DNA from: an uncultured Victivallis sp.
Lineage (GTDB): Bacteria > Verrucomicrobiota > Lentisphaeria > Victivallales > Victivallaceae
Direction: 5' to 3'
DNA: 42,057 nucleotides
NCBI RefSeq assembly: GCF_944391105.1
Contig: NZ_CALXSK010000035.1
Coordinates: 1-42,057 of the forward strand
The notes under the pieces were generated by a model. The model was not told the origin of the DNA. It was given only the letters and a program-made list of their open reading frames with translations, and did not search any database. The position numbers and the translations under genes were made by a program. Shown here in pieces: positions 24,593-32,668 of the stretch; the first letter of the stretch is position 1; each line of letters begins with the position of its first letter.

Positions 24593-25804
24593 ATGCACTA
24601 TTTTTTCACCACCCTTTCTCCGCAGAAACGGCGGACCGTCCTGCTAGTCATCATCTATGCCGGCTTCATCAGCCTCGGGCTGCCGGATACGATCCTCGGC
24701 GTCGCCTGGGACGCGATGCGCACGGAACTCGGCCAGCCGGTCGACCGTGCGGGGCTCATCGCGACGCTGTTGACTATCTGCTCGGCGATTTCGGCATTCT
24801 GCAGCGGGGCGATCCTGCGGCTGACCGGAACGGGGAAACTGCTTGCGATCTGCGCGTTCGTCACGGGACTTTCTCTGCTGGGTTACGCGCTCACGCCCGC
24901 CTTCTGGCTGCTGCTCGTTTTTGCAATCCCGCTCGGATTCGGCCAGGGGGCGGTCGATACTGGAATGAACTTCTATGTGGCGAAACACTACACGAGCCGC
25001 GACATGAACTGGCTCCACTGCTGCTGGGGCGTCGGCGCAACGATCGGTCCGATGTTCGCCACGGCGGTCATCGCCGCCGGCTGGAGCTGGCGCGGCGCCT
25101 ATGCGGGAGTCTCGGCCGTGCAGCTCACGCTCGGCGTACTGTTTGCGCTCTCGCTGCCGCTCTGGCATGAAAATGCGGACTCCTCCGGAGAAAATGAAAG
25201 TGTGGAGACGATCAGAGGGAAAGCAAAGTGGCGCACGCTCCGTTTTCTCTGCTGTCCGGCGATGATGTTTCTCTACTGCGCGGCGGAAGTTTCGATGGGG
25301 CTCTGGAGCTACCAGTTTCTCACGACCTGCCGGGGACTCTCCGGAGAAACGGCGGGTTACGTGGTGGTCGGTTACTGGGGGATGCTCTCGGCGGGGAGGT
25401 TTCTCATCGGATTCGTGGCGAACCGTCTCGGCAACCGCCGTCAGATCCGGTACAGCATGATGCTGGCAGCCGCGGGAGCGGTTCTGATGCTGATTCCGGG
25501 ATGCGTACCGCTCACGATCGCGGCGATCGGCCTTATCGGGTTTGCATTCGCCTCATTCTATCCGGCGATGATGCACGCCGCGCCGGACCGGTTCGACGAT
25601 GCGACGGCGGCGACGGTGATCGGCTGTCAGGGAGGCGGAGCGATGCTCGGGACCGCACTCTGCCCGGCGGCGTTCGGCTTTCTCGCGGCGCGGACCACTT
25701 TTGGCCTGCTCCCGTGGCTGGTGATCGCCGTCGCCGCCCTGATTCTCCTGCTTCAGCTGAAGGTCGACGGGCTGCGCTGGAGACGCAGCCGGCCTGCGGT
25801 GTGA
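24593..25804 (+). CDS. MFS transporter, FucP-like sugar permease branch
   Basis: 403 residues with twelve predicted membrane helices in two halves. The first helix region ends GLPDTILGVAWD. FGQGAVDTGMNFYVAKHY, WLHCCWGVGATIGP and GFAFASFYPAMMHAAPDRF are typical of the MFS branch that includes fucose permease-like carriers. It sits in the inner membrane and probably imports a sugar or oligosaccharide released by the glycosidases nearby; substrate not readable. It is convergent with the GH71/99-like gene, 26 bases apart. Confidence 0.88.
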   Translation: MHYFFTTLSPQKRRTVLLVIIYAGFISLGLPDTILGVAWDAMRTELGQPVDRAGLIATLLTICSAISAFCSGAILRLTGTGKLLAICAFVTGLSLLGYALTPAFWLLLVFAIPLGFGQGAVDTGMNFYVAKHYTSRDMNWLHCCWGVGATIGPMFATAVIAAGWSWRGAYAGVSAVQLTLGVLFALSLPLWHENADSSGENESVETIRGKAKWRTLRFLCCPAMMFLYCAAEVSMGLWSYQFLTTCRGLSGETAGYVVVGYWGMLSAGRFLIGFVANRLGNRRQIRYSMMLAAAGAVLMLIPGCVPLTIAAIGLIGFAFASFYPAMMHAAPDRFDDATAATVIGCQGGGAMLGTALCPAAFGFLAARTTFGLLPWLVIAVAALILLLQLKVDGLRWRRSRPAV

Positions 25805-25830
25805 TACCGGGAACCCCTGCTGCCGATTAA

Positions 25831-28800
25831 TCAGCGCAGGCGATACTGCTTCGGCGCGCCAACCTGAATGACGGTGGCGTCATCTCGATTCGGACTGCTC
25901 GTCGAAAACGAAAGCCTCGTGTATGGAGTGTCCGGATCGTCTTCGGTTTTATAAATGACCTTGCCGTTCACCATGAAGATCACCATGCCGTCCCGTTTCG
26001 CAATGCTTAAATCAGCGGGGAGTGTGAGTTTGAAGTGTCCGCTCTTGATCTTCCACTCGGGTTCGTTCGCGGAGATCATGACCTCCTTGTCACTGCCGAA
26101 GTTGAAATTCAGTGACTTTCCCCGGCCGTTTCCGATCGAAACAAGCAATGCGTACCATGCCCGGCGCGGCTCTGCACGGTCAAACCGTTTCAGGGGAATC
26201 GAAAGGATCGTTCCCTCGTCGAGTTCAACCCCTTCTGCCGGCACAATGGCAGAATTCACGCCGGGCCCGAAAAGCAGAGTTTCTTCCCCGATCAGAACCG
26301 GAGCGGAAAGCCGTTCTCTTGAAAAAACCGGCCTGGAGTCTCCGGCCGCGCGGCGCTCGAAGTTGGCCGGAAAACTCCAGTTACCGGTCACTACGCTCGC
26401 CTCATCGGCTTCAGGGACTCCCGGCGGAAGAATGGGAGCAAACGCCTCACTGCGGCGAACTTCCGGTTCATCCTGGCTGCCGGGACCAAACGCCGCGCCG
26501 AAAATCGTCAACGCATCGAGACAGCCGGTGTAATCGTCGGAGTTCTGATCCCCCTGCCCGAGAAACCAGGTGCAATTCCCATAGCTTCGCTGCGGAGCAA
26601 TTTTCTGCTCACCGACAAGTTTTCCATCGATGTAGATGCGCAACATGCTCTCATCACTCGTCACGCGCACCCGGCTCCAGTTGTTATCCGGAACCGAGGC
26701 ACGACTCAAAACCGTCTCCGGCTTAAACCGGGAATTTCCATTTCTTACGGCCTCGATACGCCCGTCCGGGAGCAGATAGACGTTGACCGCACTGCTCCAG
26801 CCGTTACGGATGATAAGTCCCTGGCGCTTCGTGCGTCCCCCATCCGGCTTCATCAGAAAGTCGATCGTAACCGGGCCGATCGGATAGGTGCGCAGACGCA
26901 TTTTCACGCTCTCTTTTCCGGTAAAACGCAGTGCGCTTCCTTCCCCCATCTTCCCGGGGACAAACATCGTCTCGGGGATTCGAACCGGCATATCGCCATA
27001 TGCGTCGCGCCCATCGCGCTCAAAATCCCAATGGCCGCCACGGATCGACAGCGGTGAAATCATGCCCGATTTCAATTTCGGCGTGCGGAAGGCAACCGGC
27101 TCCTTCAAAAACTCCTTCCGCCCCGCCCAGCCGGTCGCATCGGAAGGGGTCTCCAGATTCTCCGCAGTCTCAACGAGTTTCACGGAAAGTGCTTTCTTTC
27201 CGGTCGCGAAAGGCCAGACCGGAAACGACCAGCCGTAACGTCCATCCGCTGTCTCGAAGAAGAGTGCGTAACGGTCATGCGGACGTGGCTCCGCCGCAAA
27301 CAGAGCAAAATCAAACGCACCTTCACGCTGATTCAACGCCGGGCGATTCTGCATCGTACCGTCGACCATCTGTGCGGAAATCGTCAGTCCGCCGTAACTG
27401 ACCAGCTCCCGCCGGGCGAGTTCGGATACGGGAATCACCAGCGGATCGCTCCCCGCGATCACAAATCGCAGCTTCATATCAGCCCCGCCCTGAACCGTCA
27501 GCGCGGCAGGAGTCCAATCCTGATTGTGCAGAGAAGTCAGAGATTCGGCGTTCCACTTGAAACCGCGCGAACCGTTTTCTCCAAATTTCCGTACGCCGGA
27601 AACAATCACGCCTTTTTCCGGTGTAACCGTATAATCAGGACGGCCGCTGATCTGCACATTGCCCAGAACTTTGCCGGAAATCTCCGGCAGAATCACGACA
27701 ACCGGACGGTCGTTGCGCCACAGCGTGACACGCTTGAGGTTGTCATGCGCGGCATAATGTCCTTTTGCCCGCAGAACACCATTCTCATACGCGATCTGCA
27801 GCGAGCTCTCCGGAGAAATCATCTGACTGGCAGCGACCTTCACCGTCACAGCATTCTGGTGCCAGCCGGAAACCAGCAGAATGTCCGGCAGCCGCACTTT
27901 TGAGCCATTGATGGAAAATTCCGGAATCAGAACCGGATGTTCCGCCAATCCGGTCGACGGGATCAGCCATTCCACTCGATCGAAGTCGTTCCCGGCAAGC
28001 TGTTTCGCCGGAAGAGCCGCCACGGAGTTCCCGGCGGCGTCCAGCAGGCGTCCGGAAACCTCGATCCTCCCGCTTTTCAGGGTCGGCAGTGTCATGGCCT
28101 CGATCCGCAGCAGCGTCCCCGGCAGTTCCTCCCGATGATAGGCGAACACCACTTCCGGCTTGCCCGTCACGGTGTTCTCTCCCTTGAAGCAGTCGGAATA
28201 CGCCTTGGTAATCAAGGGATTCCCGGGGGTGAACACCATCGGCAGAAAACTCGTCTCGTCATGGTCGTTCCAAGTGGTGAAGTGGAGAAACTGCGCCTTC
28301 GGCGTGTTTGACGCCAGGAAGGAATCGTGCGCCTGGTCGAGTCCGCGATGCACCTGATAGAAGTCGTTCCTCCCGTTCAGCCACGCGCCGTAGTAACCCG
28401 GATAGACCGTCGTCATCAACGACTTGCCGCACTCGTCGACGAGCTGCTTGTAAAGATCTACCTTGTGCTGCATGGTTGTTCCGTCGATTTCGATCAAACC
28501 GAACGAGTAGATCATATCCGCCTGCTGAACGTAGGGACGCAGATGATCCGCGTCACGTTTCTCATAGCCGATGCCGACATTGCCGATGAGAAAAATATCA
28601 AATCCCTCTTTCCTGACGCCGGAGCGAATCGCCGCGATCTCTTCCGGAGTCCAACTCAGATAGGTGTAGAAATTCACGACCGGGCGACCATTCCACTGCG
28701 GATAGTTCGGATGGTTTCCGAAGAGCTTGAGCATCCGCACGAGCTCCTTGACCTGATGGTCGACGTTGGTTTTCACATCGAGACAGATGCCGATCTGGAA

Positions 28801-29136
28801 ATCGGTTCCCTCGGCAGCCTTAAGCATCGTATGCAGAGCATCGGCAAAAGCGGTCGGCCCTCCCCCGGCATTGGCAACCAGATCCGGGAAAAATCCATCG
28901 ATGCCCTGAGCTTTCGCGATTTCAAATTCCCGCTTCCAGTCCTCCAGGTCTTTTCCGGTGGAATCCTGAAGCGGGAAATTATAATAATTCAGAGCCGTCA
29001 GGCTTGTGTTGAACGGCGTATGCCACGGCGTGTGGTGCGCCCACACCATTTTCCGGTTTGAAATCTCCCCGCCTTCAGCCGAAGCCAGAGCAGCGAGAGA
29101 CAAAACCCCTATGCAAAGAACAGTACCGACTTTCAT
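25831..29136 (-). CDS. Secreted GH71/99-like glycosidase with LamG-type domain
   Basis: 1101 residues with a signal peptide (1-20, ALASA then EGG). The N-terminal TIM barrel (about 28-330) has KMVWAHHTPWH, DGFFPDLVANAGG, RPVVNFYTYLSW and WNDHDETSF (289-297). The last resembles the WND-x-x-ES motif of GH71/GH99-type endo-acting alpha-glycanases (alpha-1,3-glucan or alpha-mannan). Middle beta-sandwich regions follow. A concanavalin-like LamG domain lies at roughly 690-890 (VTIDFLMKPDGG, WSRVRVTSDESMLRIYIDGK). A last sugar-binding-like module follows. It begins 20 bases after the pseudopilin stop with GAGGAG five bases before the ATG. Family placement is at clan level; substrate is inferred. Confidence 0.75.
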   Translation of the reverse strand: MKVGTVLCIGVLSLAALASAEGGEISNRKMVWAHHTPWHTPFNTSLTALNYYNFPLQDSTGKDLEDWKREFEIAKAQGIDGFFPDLVANAGGGPTAFADALHTMLKAAEGTDFQIGICLDVKTNVDHQVKELVRMLKLFGNHPNYPQWNGRPVVNFYTYLSWTPEEIAAIRSGVRKEGFDIFLIGNVGIGYEKRDADHLRPYVQQADMIYSFGLIEIDGTTMQHKVDLYKQLVDECGKSLMTTVYPGYYGAWLNGRNDFYQVHRGLDQAHDSFLASNTPKAQFLHFTTWNDHDETSFLPMVFTPGNPLITKAYSDCFKGENTVTGKPEVVFAYHREELPGTLLRIEAMTLPTLKSGRIEVSGRLLDAAGNSVAALPAKQLAGNDFDRVEWLIPSTGLAEHPVLIPEFSINGSKVRLPDILLVSGWHQNAVTVKVAASQMISPESSLQIAYENGVLRAKGHYAAHDNLKRVTLWRNDRPVVVILPEISGKVLGNVQISGRPDYTVTPEKGVIVSGVRKFGENGSRGFKWNAESLTSLHNQDWTPAALTVQGGADMKLRFVIAGSDPLVIPVSELARRELVSYGGLTISAQMVDGTMQNRPALNQREGAFDFALFAAEPRPHDRYALFFETADGRYGWSFPVWPFATGKKALSVKLVETAENLETPSDATGWAGRKEFLKEPVAFRTPKLKSGMISPLSIRGGHWDFERDGRDAYGDMPVRIPETMFVPGKMGEGSALRFTGKESVKMRLRTYPIGPVTIDFLMKPDGGRTKRQGLIIRNGWSSAVNVYLLPDGRIEAVRNGNSRFKPETVLSRASVPDNNWSRVRVTSDESMLRIYIDGKLVGEQKIAPQRSYGNCTWFLGQGDQNSDDYTGCLDALTIFGAAFGPGSQDEPEVRRSEAFAPILPPGVPEADEASVVTGNWSFPANFERRAAGDSRPVFSRERLSAPVLIGEETLLFGPGVNSAIVPAEGVELDEGTILSIPLKRFDRAEPRRAWYALLVSIGNGRGKSLNFNFGSDKEVMISANEPEWKIKSGHFKLTLPADLSIAKRDGMVIFMVNGKVIYKTEDDPDTPYTRLSFSTSSPNRDDATVIQVGAPKQYRLR

Positions 29137-29156
29137 GTCAACTCCTCAGATTATGC

Positions 29157-29816
29157 TTAGTAGGTGCCTTCCCAGAACGCGTGCCCCTCCACCGTCTCCA
29201 AATCGGGCAGAACGGTCGGGTATGCCGCCGCATGGCCGTCCATGAAAGCGCAGTTCATCCGGTTGGAGTGATCGTAACGCCGACTTGGTGCCCAGGCACT
29301 GGCATCAAACAGAATCCTGTTCCCGTCGGTATTGACTCCAACGTTGTGCTCGCCGAAAGTAAAAACCCGGCTTGGCAGACGAAACGACGTGATCTTTACC
29401 TGATTGTCGAGAGCCCCCCATCCACTCTTGAAATAGGTCGTGACCTTGCAGTTCATCCCGTAATTTGTATACCAGATATTGTCCGAAGGTGAAAAACTCG
29501 GGCACTTCAGCAGTTTATACGGTTTGTCGGAGGGCTGCAGCGCTTCCTGAATGAAAGTACGGCTCGTCTTCGGGTTGTTCCACTGCGGATCGTTGCACGA
29601 CCACTCTCCGGGCGAGGACGAGGCGGGAAAGAAATCATCGTAACGGTCGGCATATTGAAGCGCAAAACTCTGAATCTGCTTGAGATTGTTCAAGCACGCC
29701 GAAGACTTTGCCGCGTCGCGTGCTTTCTGCAGGGCCGGCAGCAGCATCGCGGCAAGAATCGCAATGATTGCAATCACAACAAGAAGTTCAATTAATGTAA
29801 AAGCATTTTTCTTCAT
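29157..29816 (-). CDS. H-X9-DG pseudopilin-like protein (second copy type)
   Basis: 219 residues. MKKNA precedes [19 protein letters not shown], the prepilin cleavage/methylation signal; the C-terminal [13 protein letters not shown] carries H-X9-DG. Middle blocks ([29 protein letters not shown]) show only loose similarity in layout to the other copy at 19552-20289. The longest frame begins 282 bases upstream, but that part runs into the LacI-type gene; ATG 29816 has GGAAAGG close upstream and starts exactly at the prepilin signal. It sits between the LacI regulator (85 bases) and the GH71/99-like enzyme (20 bases). Exported by prepilin peptidase; role with the enzyme inferred. Confidence 0.92.
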   Translation of the reverse strand: MKKNAFTLIELLVVIAIIAILAAMLLPALQKARDAAKSSACLNNLKQIQSFALQYADRYDDFFPASSSPGEWSCNDPQWNNPKTSRTFIQEALQPSDKPYKLLKCPSFSPSDNIWYTNYGMNCKVTTYFKSGWGALDNQVKITSFRLPSRVFTFGEHNVGVNTDGNRILFDASAWAPSRRYDHSNRMNCAFMDGHAAAYPTVLPDLETVEGHAFWEGTY

Positions 29817-29901
29817 CGTCTGACCTTTCCTGTGATGGGGGTTGAATTGGTAAGGATAAATTTGTTTGTCATGTCTATGATTCAAACTCATTCTTGTCCA
29901 T

Positions 29902-30942
29902 TCAAAATGATTTCGGCGGGCAGACTGTGCCGCGCTTGGTGAATGCGGGAGAAACCGTGAAATTCGGATGCAGAACCTCTTTCCCGTCCAGAAGTTCGCG
30001 CACCATGCGGACGCCCGCAACCACAAGATCTTCCAGCCGGAACTCGATCGCCGTGATCGACGGGACGAACTTTTCCACCTCCCAGTCGACCGTTTCATAA
30101 CAGATCACGCTGACATCTTCCGGCACCCGGACTCCCGCGCGGAACAAACCGGAAATCAGCGCCTTCGTAAACAGCCCGGAATGAACCAGCAGCGCAGTCG
30201 GACGATTCGGCACTCCCAGAAAACATGCAAGATGCTGATTCACCTCGGTCTGAAAGTCATCAGCGGGATGGTTTTCAATGTACAGCGTATCGGGCCGCAG
30301 AAGGGAAAGTTCCTTCAACGTCGCATCAAACACTTCACGATAGTGGCGAAAAGCACTCAACTCTGACGGTCCGTTCACCAACCCGATATTCTCATGCCCG
30401 AGAGAAGTCAGATAATAGATCGCCTGGCGCATTCGATCATCACTGTCAAACGTCACTGAAAATCGCCCGTTTTCCCCCAATGCCACATATGGAAGAGCCA
30501 AATCTTTTTCAATGAATCGCTTCGCCGCATTTGCCGGTGCCCCGGCAATCAGCAGCCCGCCCACCAGCCCGCTGGTCAGCATCTGCGGAAGTTCCTCCCG
30601 GTTGCGGTAACAGTCAAACCATTCGAGCTGAAAATGGATGTTGTTGCGCGTGCACTCCCGCATGAACTGAACGGTCATATCCATAAAAACGGCGTTCTCG
30701 CGAATCAGAGCCTCCTTCTCGAAAATCAGCAGACCGAGGTCGGCGACCCGTTTGCTTTTGAGCAGCCGCGCCGCCGCATTCCTGCGGTATCCCATCCGCT
30801 GCGCCAGAGAAATAATCTCGCGCTTGCGGGCATCGCTGACCCGGCCGACCCCCGATAAAACTGCGGAAACCGTCATGACCGACACTCCCGCAGCCTCCGC
30901 TATTTCCTTCATTCCAACCTTTTCTTTTCGTGTCGCAGGCAT
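29902..30942 (-). CDS. LacI-family transcriptional regulator of the GH71/99-like unit
   Basis: 346 residues from ATG 30942; a GTG at 30957 is in frame but AGGGA stands about eight bases before the ATG. LacI helix-turn-helix [23 protein letters not shown] and hinge [17 protein letters not shown] block (residues about 40-55) lead into an effector domain with [15 protein letters not shown] and [12 protein letters not shown]. It probably represses itself and the pseudopilin and glycosidase genes behind it, using the palindromes downstream of its -10. Inducer unknown, presumably a sugar from the glycosidase substrate. Confidence 0.94.
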   Translation of the reverse strand: MPATRKEKVGMKEIAEAAGVSVMTVSAVLSGVGRVSDARKREIISLAQRMGYRRNAAARLLKSKRVADLGLLIFEKEALIRENAVFMDMTVQFMRECTRNNIHFQLEWFDCYRNREELPQMLTSGLVGGLLIAGAPANAAKRFIEKDLALPYVALGENGRFSVTFDSDDRMRQAIYYLTSLGHENIGLVNGPSELSAFRHYREVFDATLKELSLLRPDTLYIENHPADDFQTEVNQHLACFLGVPNRPTALLVHSGLFTKALISGLFRAGVRVPEDVSVICYETVDWEVEKFVPSITAIEFRLEDLVVAGVRMVRELLDGKEVLHPNFTVSPAFTKRGTVCPPKSF

Positions 30943-30960
30943 CGCGGCTTCCCTCACAGT

Positions 30961-31018
30961 CTAACATTAGCCTTAACGTTACAGCAAATATTATGAACGA
31001 TTTTCCTGCAATTGTCAA
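30961..31018 (-). promoter_or_regulatory. lacI-type gene promoter with two downstream operators
   Basis: Minus-strand -35 TTGACA (31013-31018), 17-base spacer, -10 CATAAT (30990-30995). Two short palindromes follow the likely start: TAACGTTA (30974-30981) and CTAATGTTAG on the minus strand (30961-30970), with centres 12 bases apart. Central-CG or near-CG palindromes are typical LacI operators, and their location just after the start fits autorepression. Confidence 0.65.
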
Positions 31019-31050
31019 GGGAAAAACGAAAAAAAGTGAAAAAAAATCAG

Positions 31051-31071
31051 AAAAAATGCGCGGTTCACGCG
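31051..31071 (-). terminator. Probable intrinsic terminator of GT2 gene
   Basis: On the minus strand a short CGCG-loop-CGCG hairpin (31059-31071) overlaps the GT2 stop and is followed by six T; three more T-tracts follow down to about 31022. The stem is short, but the T-tracts are striking and end just before the lacI-type -35. Confidence 0.5.
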
Positions 31072-32465
31072 GCAGGACGGTTGGCCGAAGGCAGCTTCCT
31101 GCGACTGGCCGAATGTCTGCGCCGGTTGCTCCGCCCCCGCGTCATCCAGCCGGAATTCCGCACGGAAATCAGGCAGTACGGCGCCAGCCAGAAAAGAAAG
31201 AAAAGTTTGTAGAAGGCAAATGTGTAGGCGAAGACCGCCTCGCTGTTCCCGCGTCGCGTACAATACACCAGCGCCGGAATCGATGACCATGCCACAAGTC
31301 CGAGCACCATCGCCTGCAGAAACTCCACCGGGGCGGCGATCGCCGCCCCGATCGTCAGCGGCAGCAGCAGAAACGGTACAAAAATCCAGATGGTGTGCAC
31401 AAGCAGATTCAGCTGGATTCCAAGCTGAAACCAGTTCAGCTTGCGAAAGGCAAACCGGTACATCGAACAGGTCTCCCGCACATCCCCCCGCCCCCAGCGC
31501 AGCAGCATGCCGCAGGTCGTGCGGTAATCGGCGGGAAGCTTCGTGTAAGCGATCGCATTGCGCTGAAAGACAATGCGCTGCTCCTCCTCCAGCAGAAACG
31601 TCGCAAGCGCCCGATCCTCGGCGATCCCGGCAGGCGCCCCGAGAAACGTCTGATCCACCCAGCGGTCGAGAACCGGCAGCAGCGCCTCACGGCGGTAAGC
31701 ACTCAAAGCGCCCGGCGTGCAGAAAACCGACCCGAGCACGCTCTGCGCAGAACGCATGATCTCAAAACCGAACACAAAATTCACATCCATCATGCGAGGC
31801 AGAATACCGTCATCCAGATTCAGCGTCCGGATGTTCCCAGCCACCCCCGCGACCTTCGGGTCGCAGAACGGCGAATTCAAAATTCGCAGCGCATCCGGCG
31901 CGACCACCGAATCACTGTCCACCGTCACGATCACCTCCGCGGTCGAACGCCGGATTCCCTCGTAAAGCGCCCGCCGTTTACCGCCGTTTTTTTCAAGCCG
32001 GATCGCGGTGATCCTCCCCCCCGCACGGGAGGCCGCCAGCTGAATCCATGACCAGGTGTCATCCTCACTGCCGTCATCCAGAGCCAGAATGTTGAGCTTC
32101 TCCGCCGGATAATCGCACGCCAGCACGCTGTCGAGCGCGTTCAACACCGCCCTCCCCTCGTTGTAGGCCGGCACAATCACCGTACAGCTCGGCAACTCCG
32201 CATTCGAACACGTCCGCCGCGGCCGGTAGCAGAGGTAAGCGAGAATCAGGAGAAACGCGTAGTATCCGACGTTCACCCCGAGCAGCATCGCTCCGAACGC
32301 CGTAAAATACTGAAGCGAAAGCACCGTACTCAAATCTTCCGGCGAAAAGTGCACCAGCGTCGTGATCGATATCCCCAGCACCGCCGCCAGCGTACCATAT
32401 TTGATCAGCGAAATCGTGCGCCGCTTCTTCCCCGATGGCAAAAACCGTTTTCCCCCGGTTCCCAT
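31065..32465 (-). CDS. Processive family 2 glycosyltransferase (hyaluronan/N-acetylglucosamine polymer type)
   Basis: 466 residues from ATG 32465; an in-frame TTG at 32489 is less likely because AGGGA sits eight bases before the ATG. Two membrane helices (about 20-85) precede a GT-A domain with SCTVIVPAYNEG, LALDDGSEDDTW, the DxD motif VTVDSDSVV and AEDRA. The product-binding region reads LLRWGRGD, so the R-W of the QxxRW motif is present but the Gln is Met. Further membrane helices close the C-terminus before an Arg-rich tail. These proteins make and extrude a polysaccharide from UDP-sugars across the inner membrane. No accessory biosynthetic genes lie beside it. It ends in a T-rich terminator. 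Confidence 0.85.
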   Translation of the reverse strand: MGTGGKRFLPSGKKRRTISLIKYGTLAAVLGISITTLVHFSPEDLSTVLSLQYFTAFGAMLLGVNVGYYAFLLILAYLCYRPRRTCSNAELPSCTVIVPAYNEGRAVLNALDSVLACDYPAEKLNILALDDGSEDDTWSWIQLAASRAGGRITAIRLEKNGGKRRALYEGIRRSTAEVIVTVDSDSVVAPDALRILNSPFCDPKVAGVAGNIRTLNLDDGILPRMMDVNFVFGFEIMRSAQSVLGSVFCTPGALSAYRREALLPVLDRWVDQTFLGAPAGIAEDRALATFLLEEEQRIVFQRNAIAYTKLPADYRTTCGMLLRWGRGDVRETCSMYRFAFRKLNWFQLGIQLNLLVHTIWIFVPFLLLPLTIGAAIAAPVEFLQAMVLGLVAWSSIPALVYCTRRGNSEAVFAYTFAFYKLFFLFWLAPYCLISVRNSGWMTRGRSNRRRHSASRRKLPSANRPAA

Positions 32466-32614
32466 GACTCTGTTCCCTGAAATCTCCAATGATGTTCAAT
32501 GGCATATTTGAACGAATATACCACACAAAGATTGCCGCCAGATTGCCGGAACATTGCAAAAAGTTAATCTTTACATTTTTTCCGTTTTCGGACACGGAAA
32601 ACCTCCTCCTTCGA

Positions 32615-32642
32615 TTGAAAAAAAATCCGCTCCTGCTATATT
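32615..32642 (+). promoter_or_regulatory. Promoter of EptA-like gene
   Basis: -35 TTGAAA (32615-32620), 16-base spacer, -10 TATATT (32637-32642). Predicted start about 20 bases before GTG 32669, supporting that start over the ATG at 32489. Confidence 0.6.
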
Positions 32643-32668
32643 GCTGTTTTCAAAATGGGGCAAATTTT

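Noticed and set aside
29817..30098. Upstream extension of the second pseudopilin
   Set aside because: It overlaps the LacI gene in another frame; the prepilin signal must be close to the N-terminus for processing.
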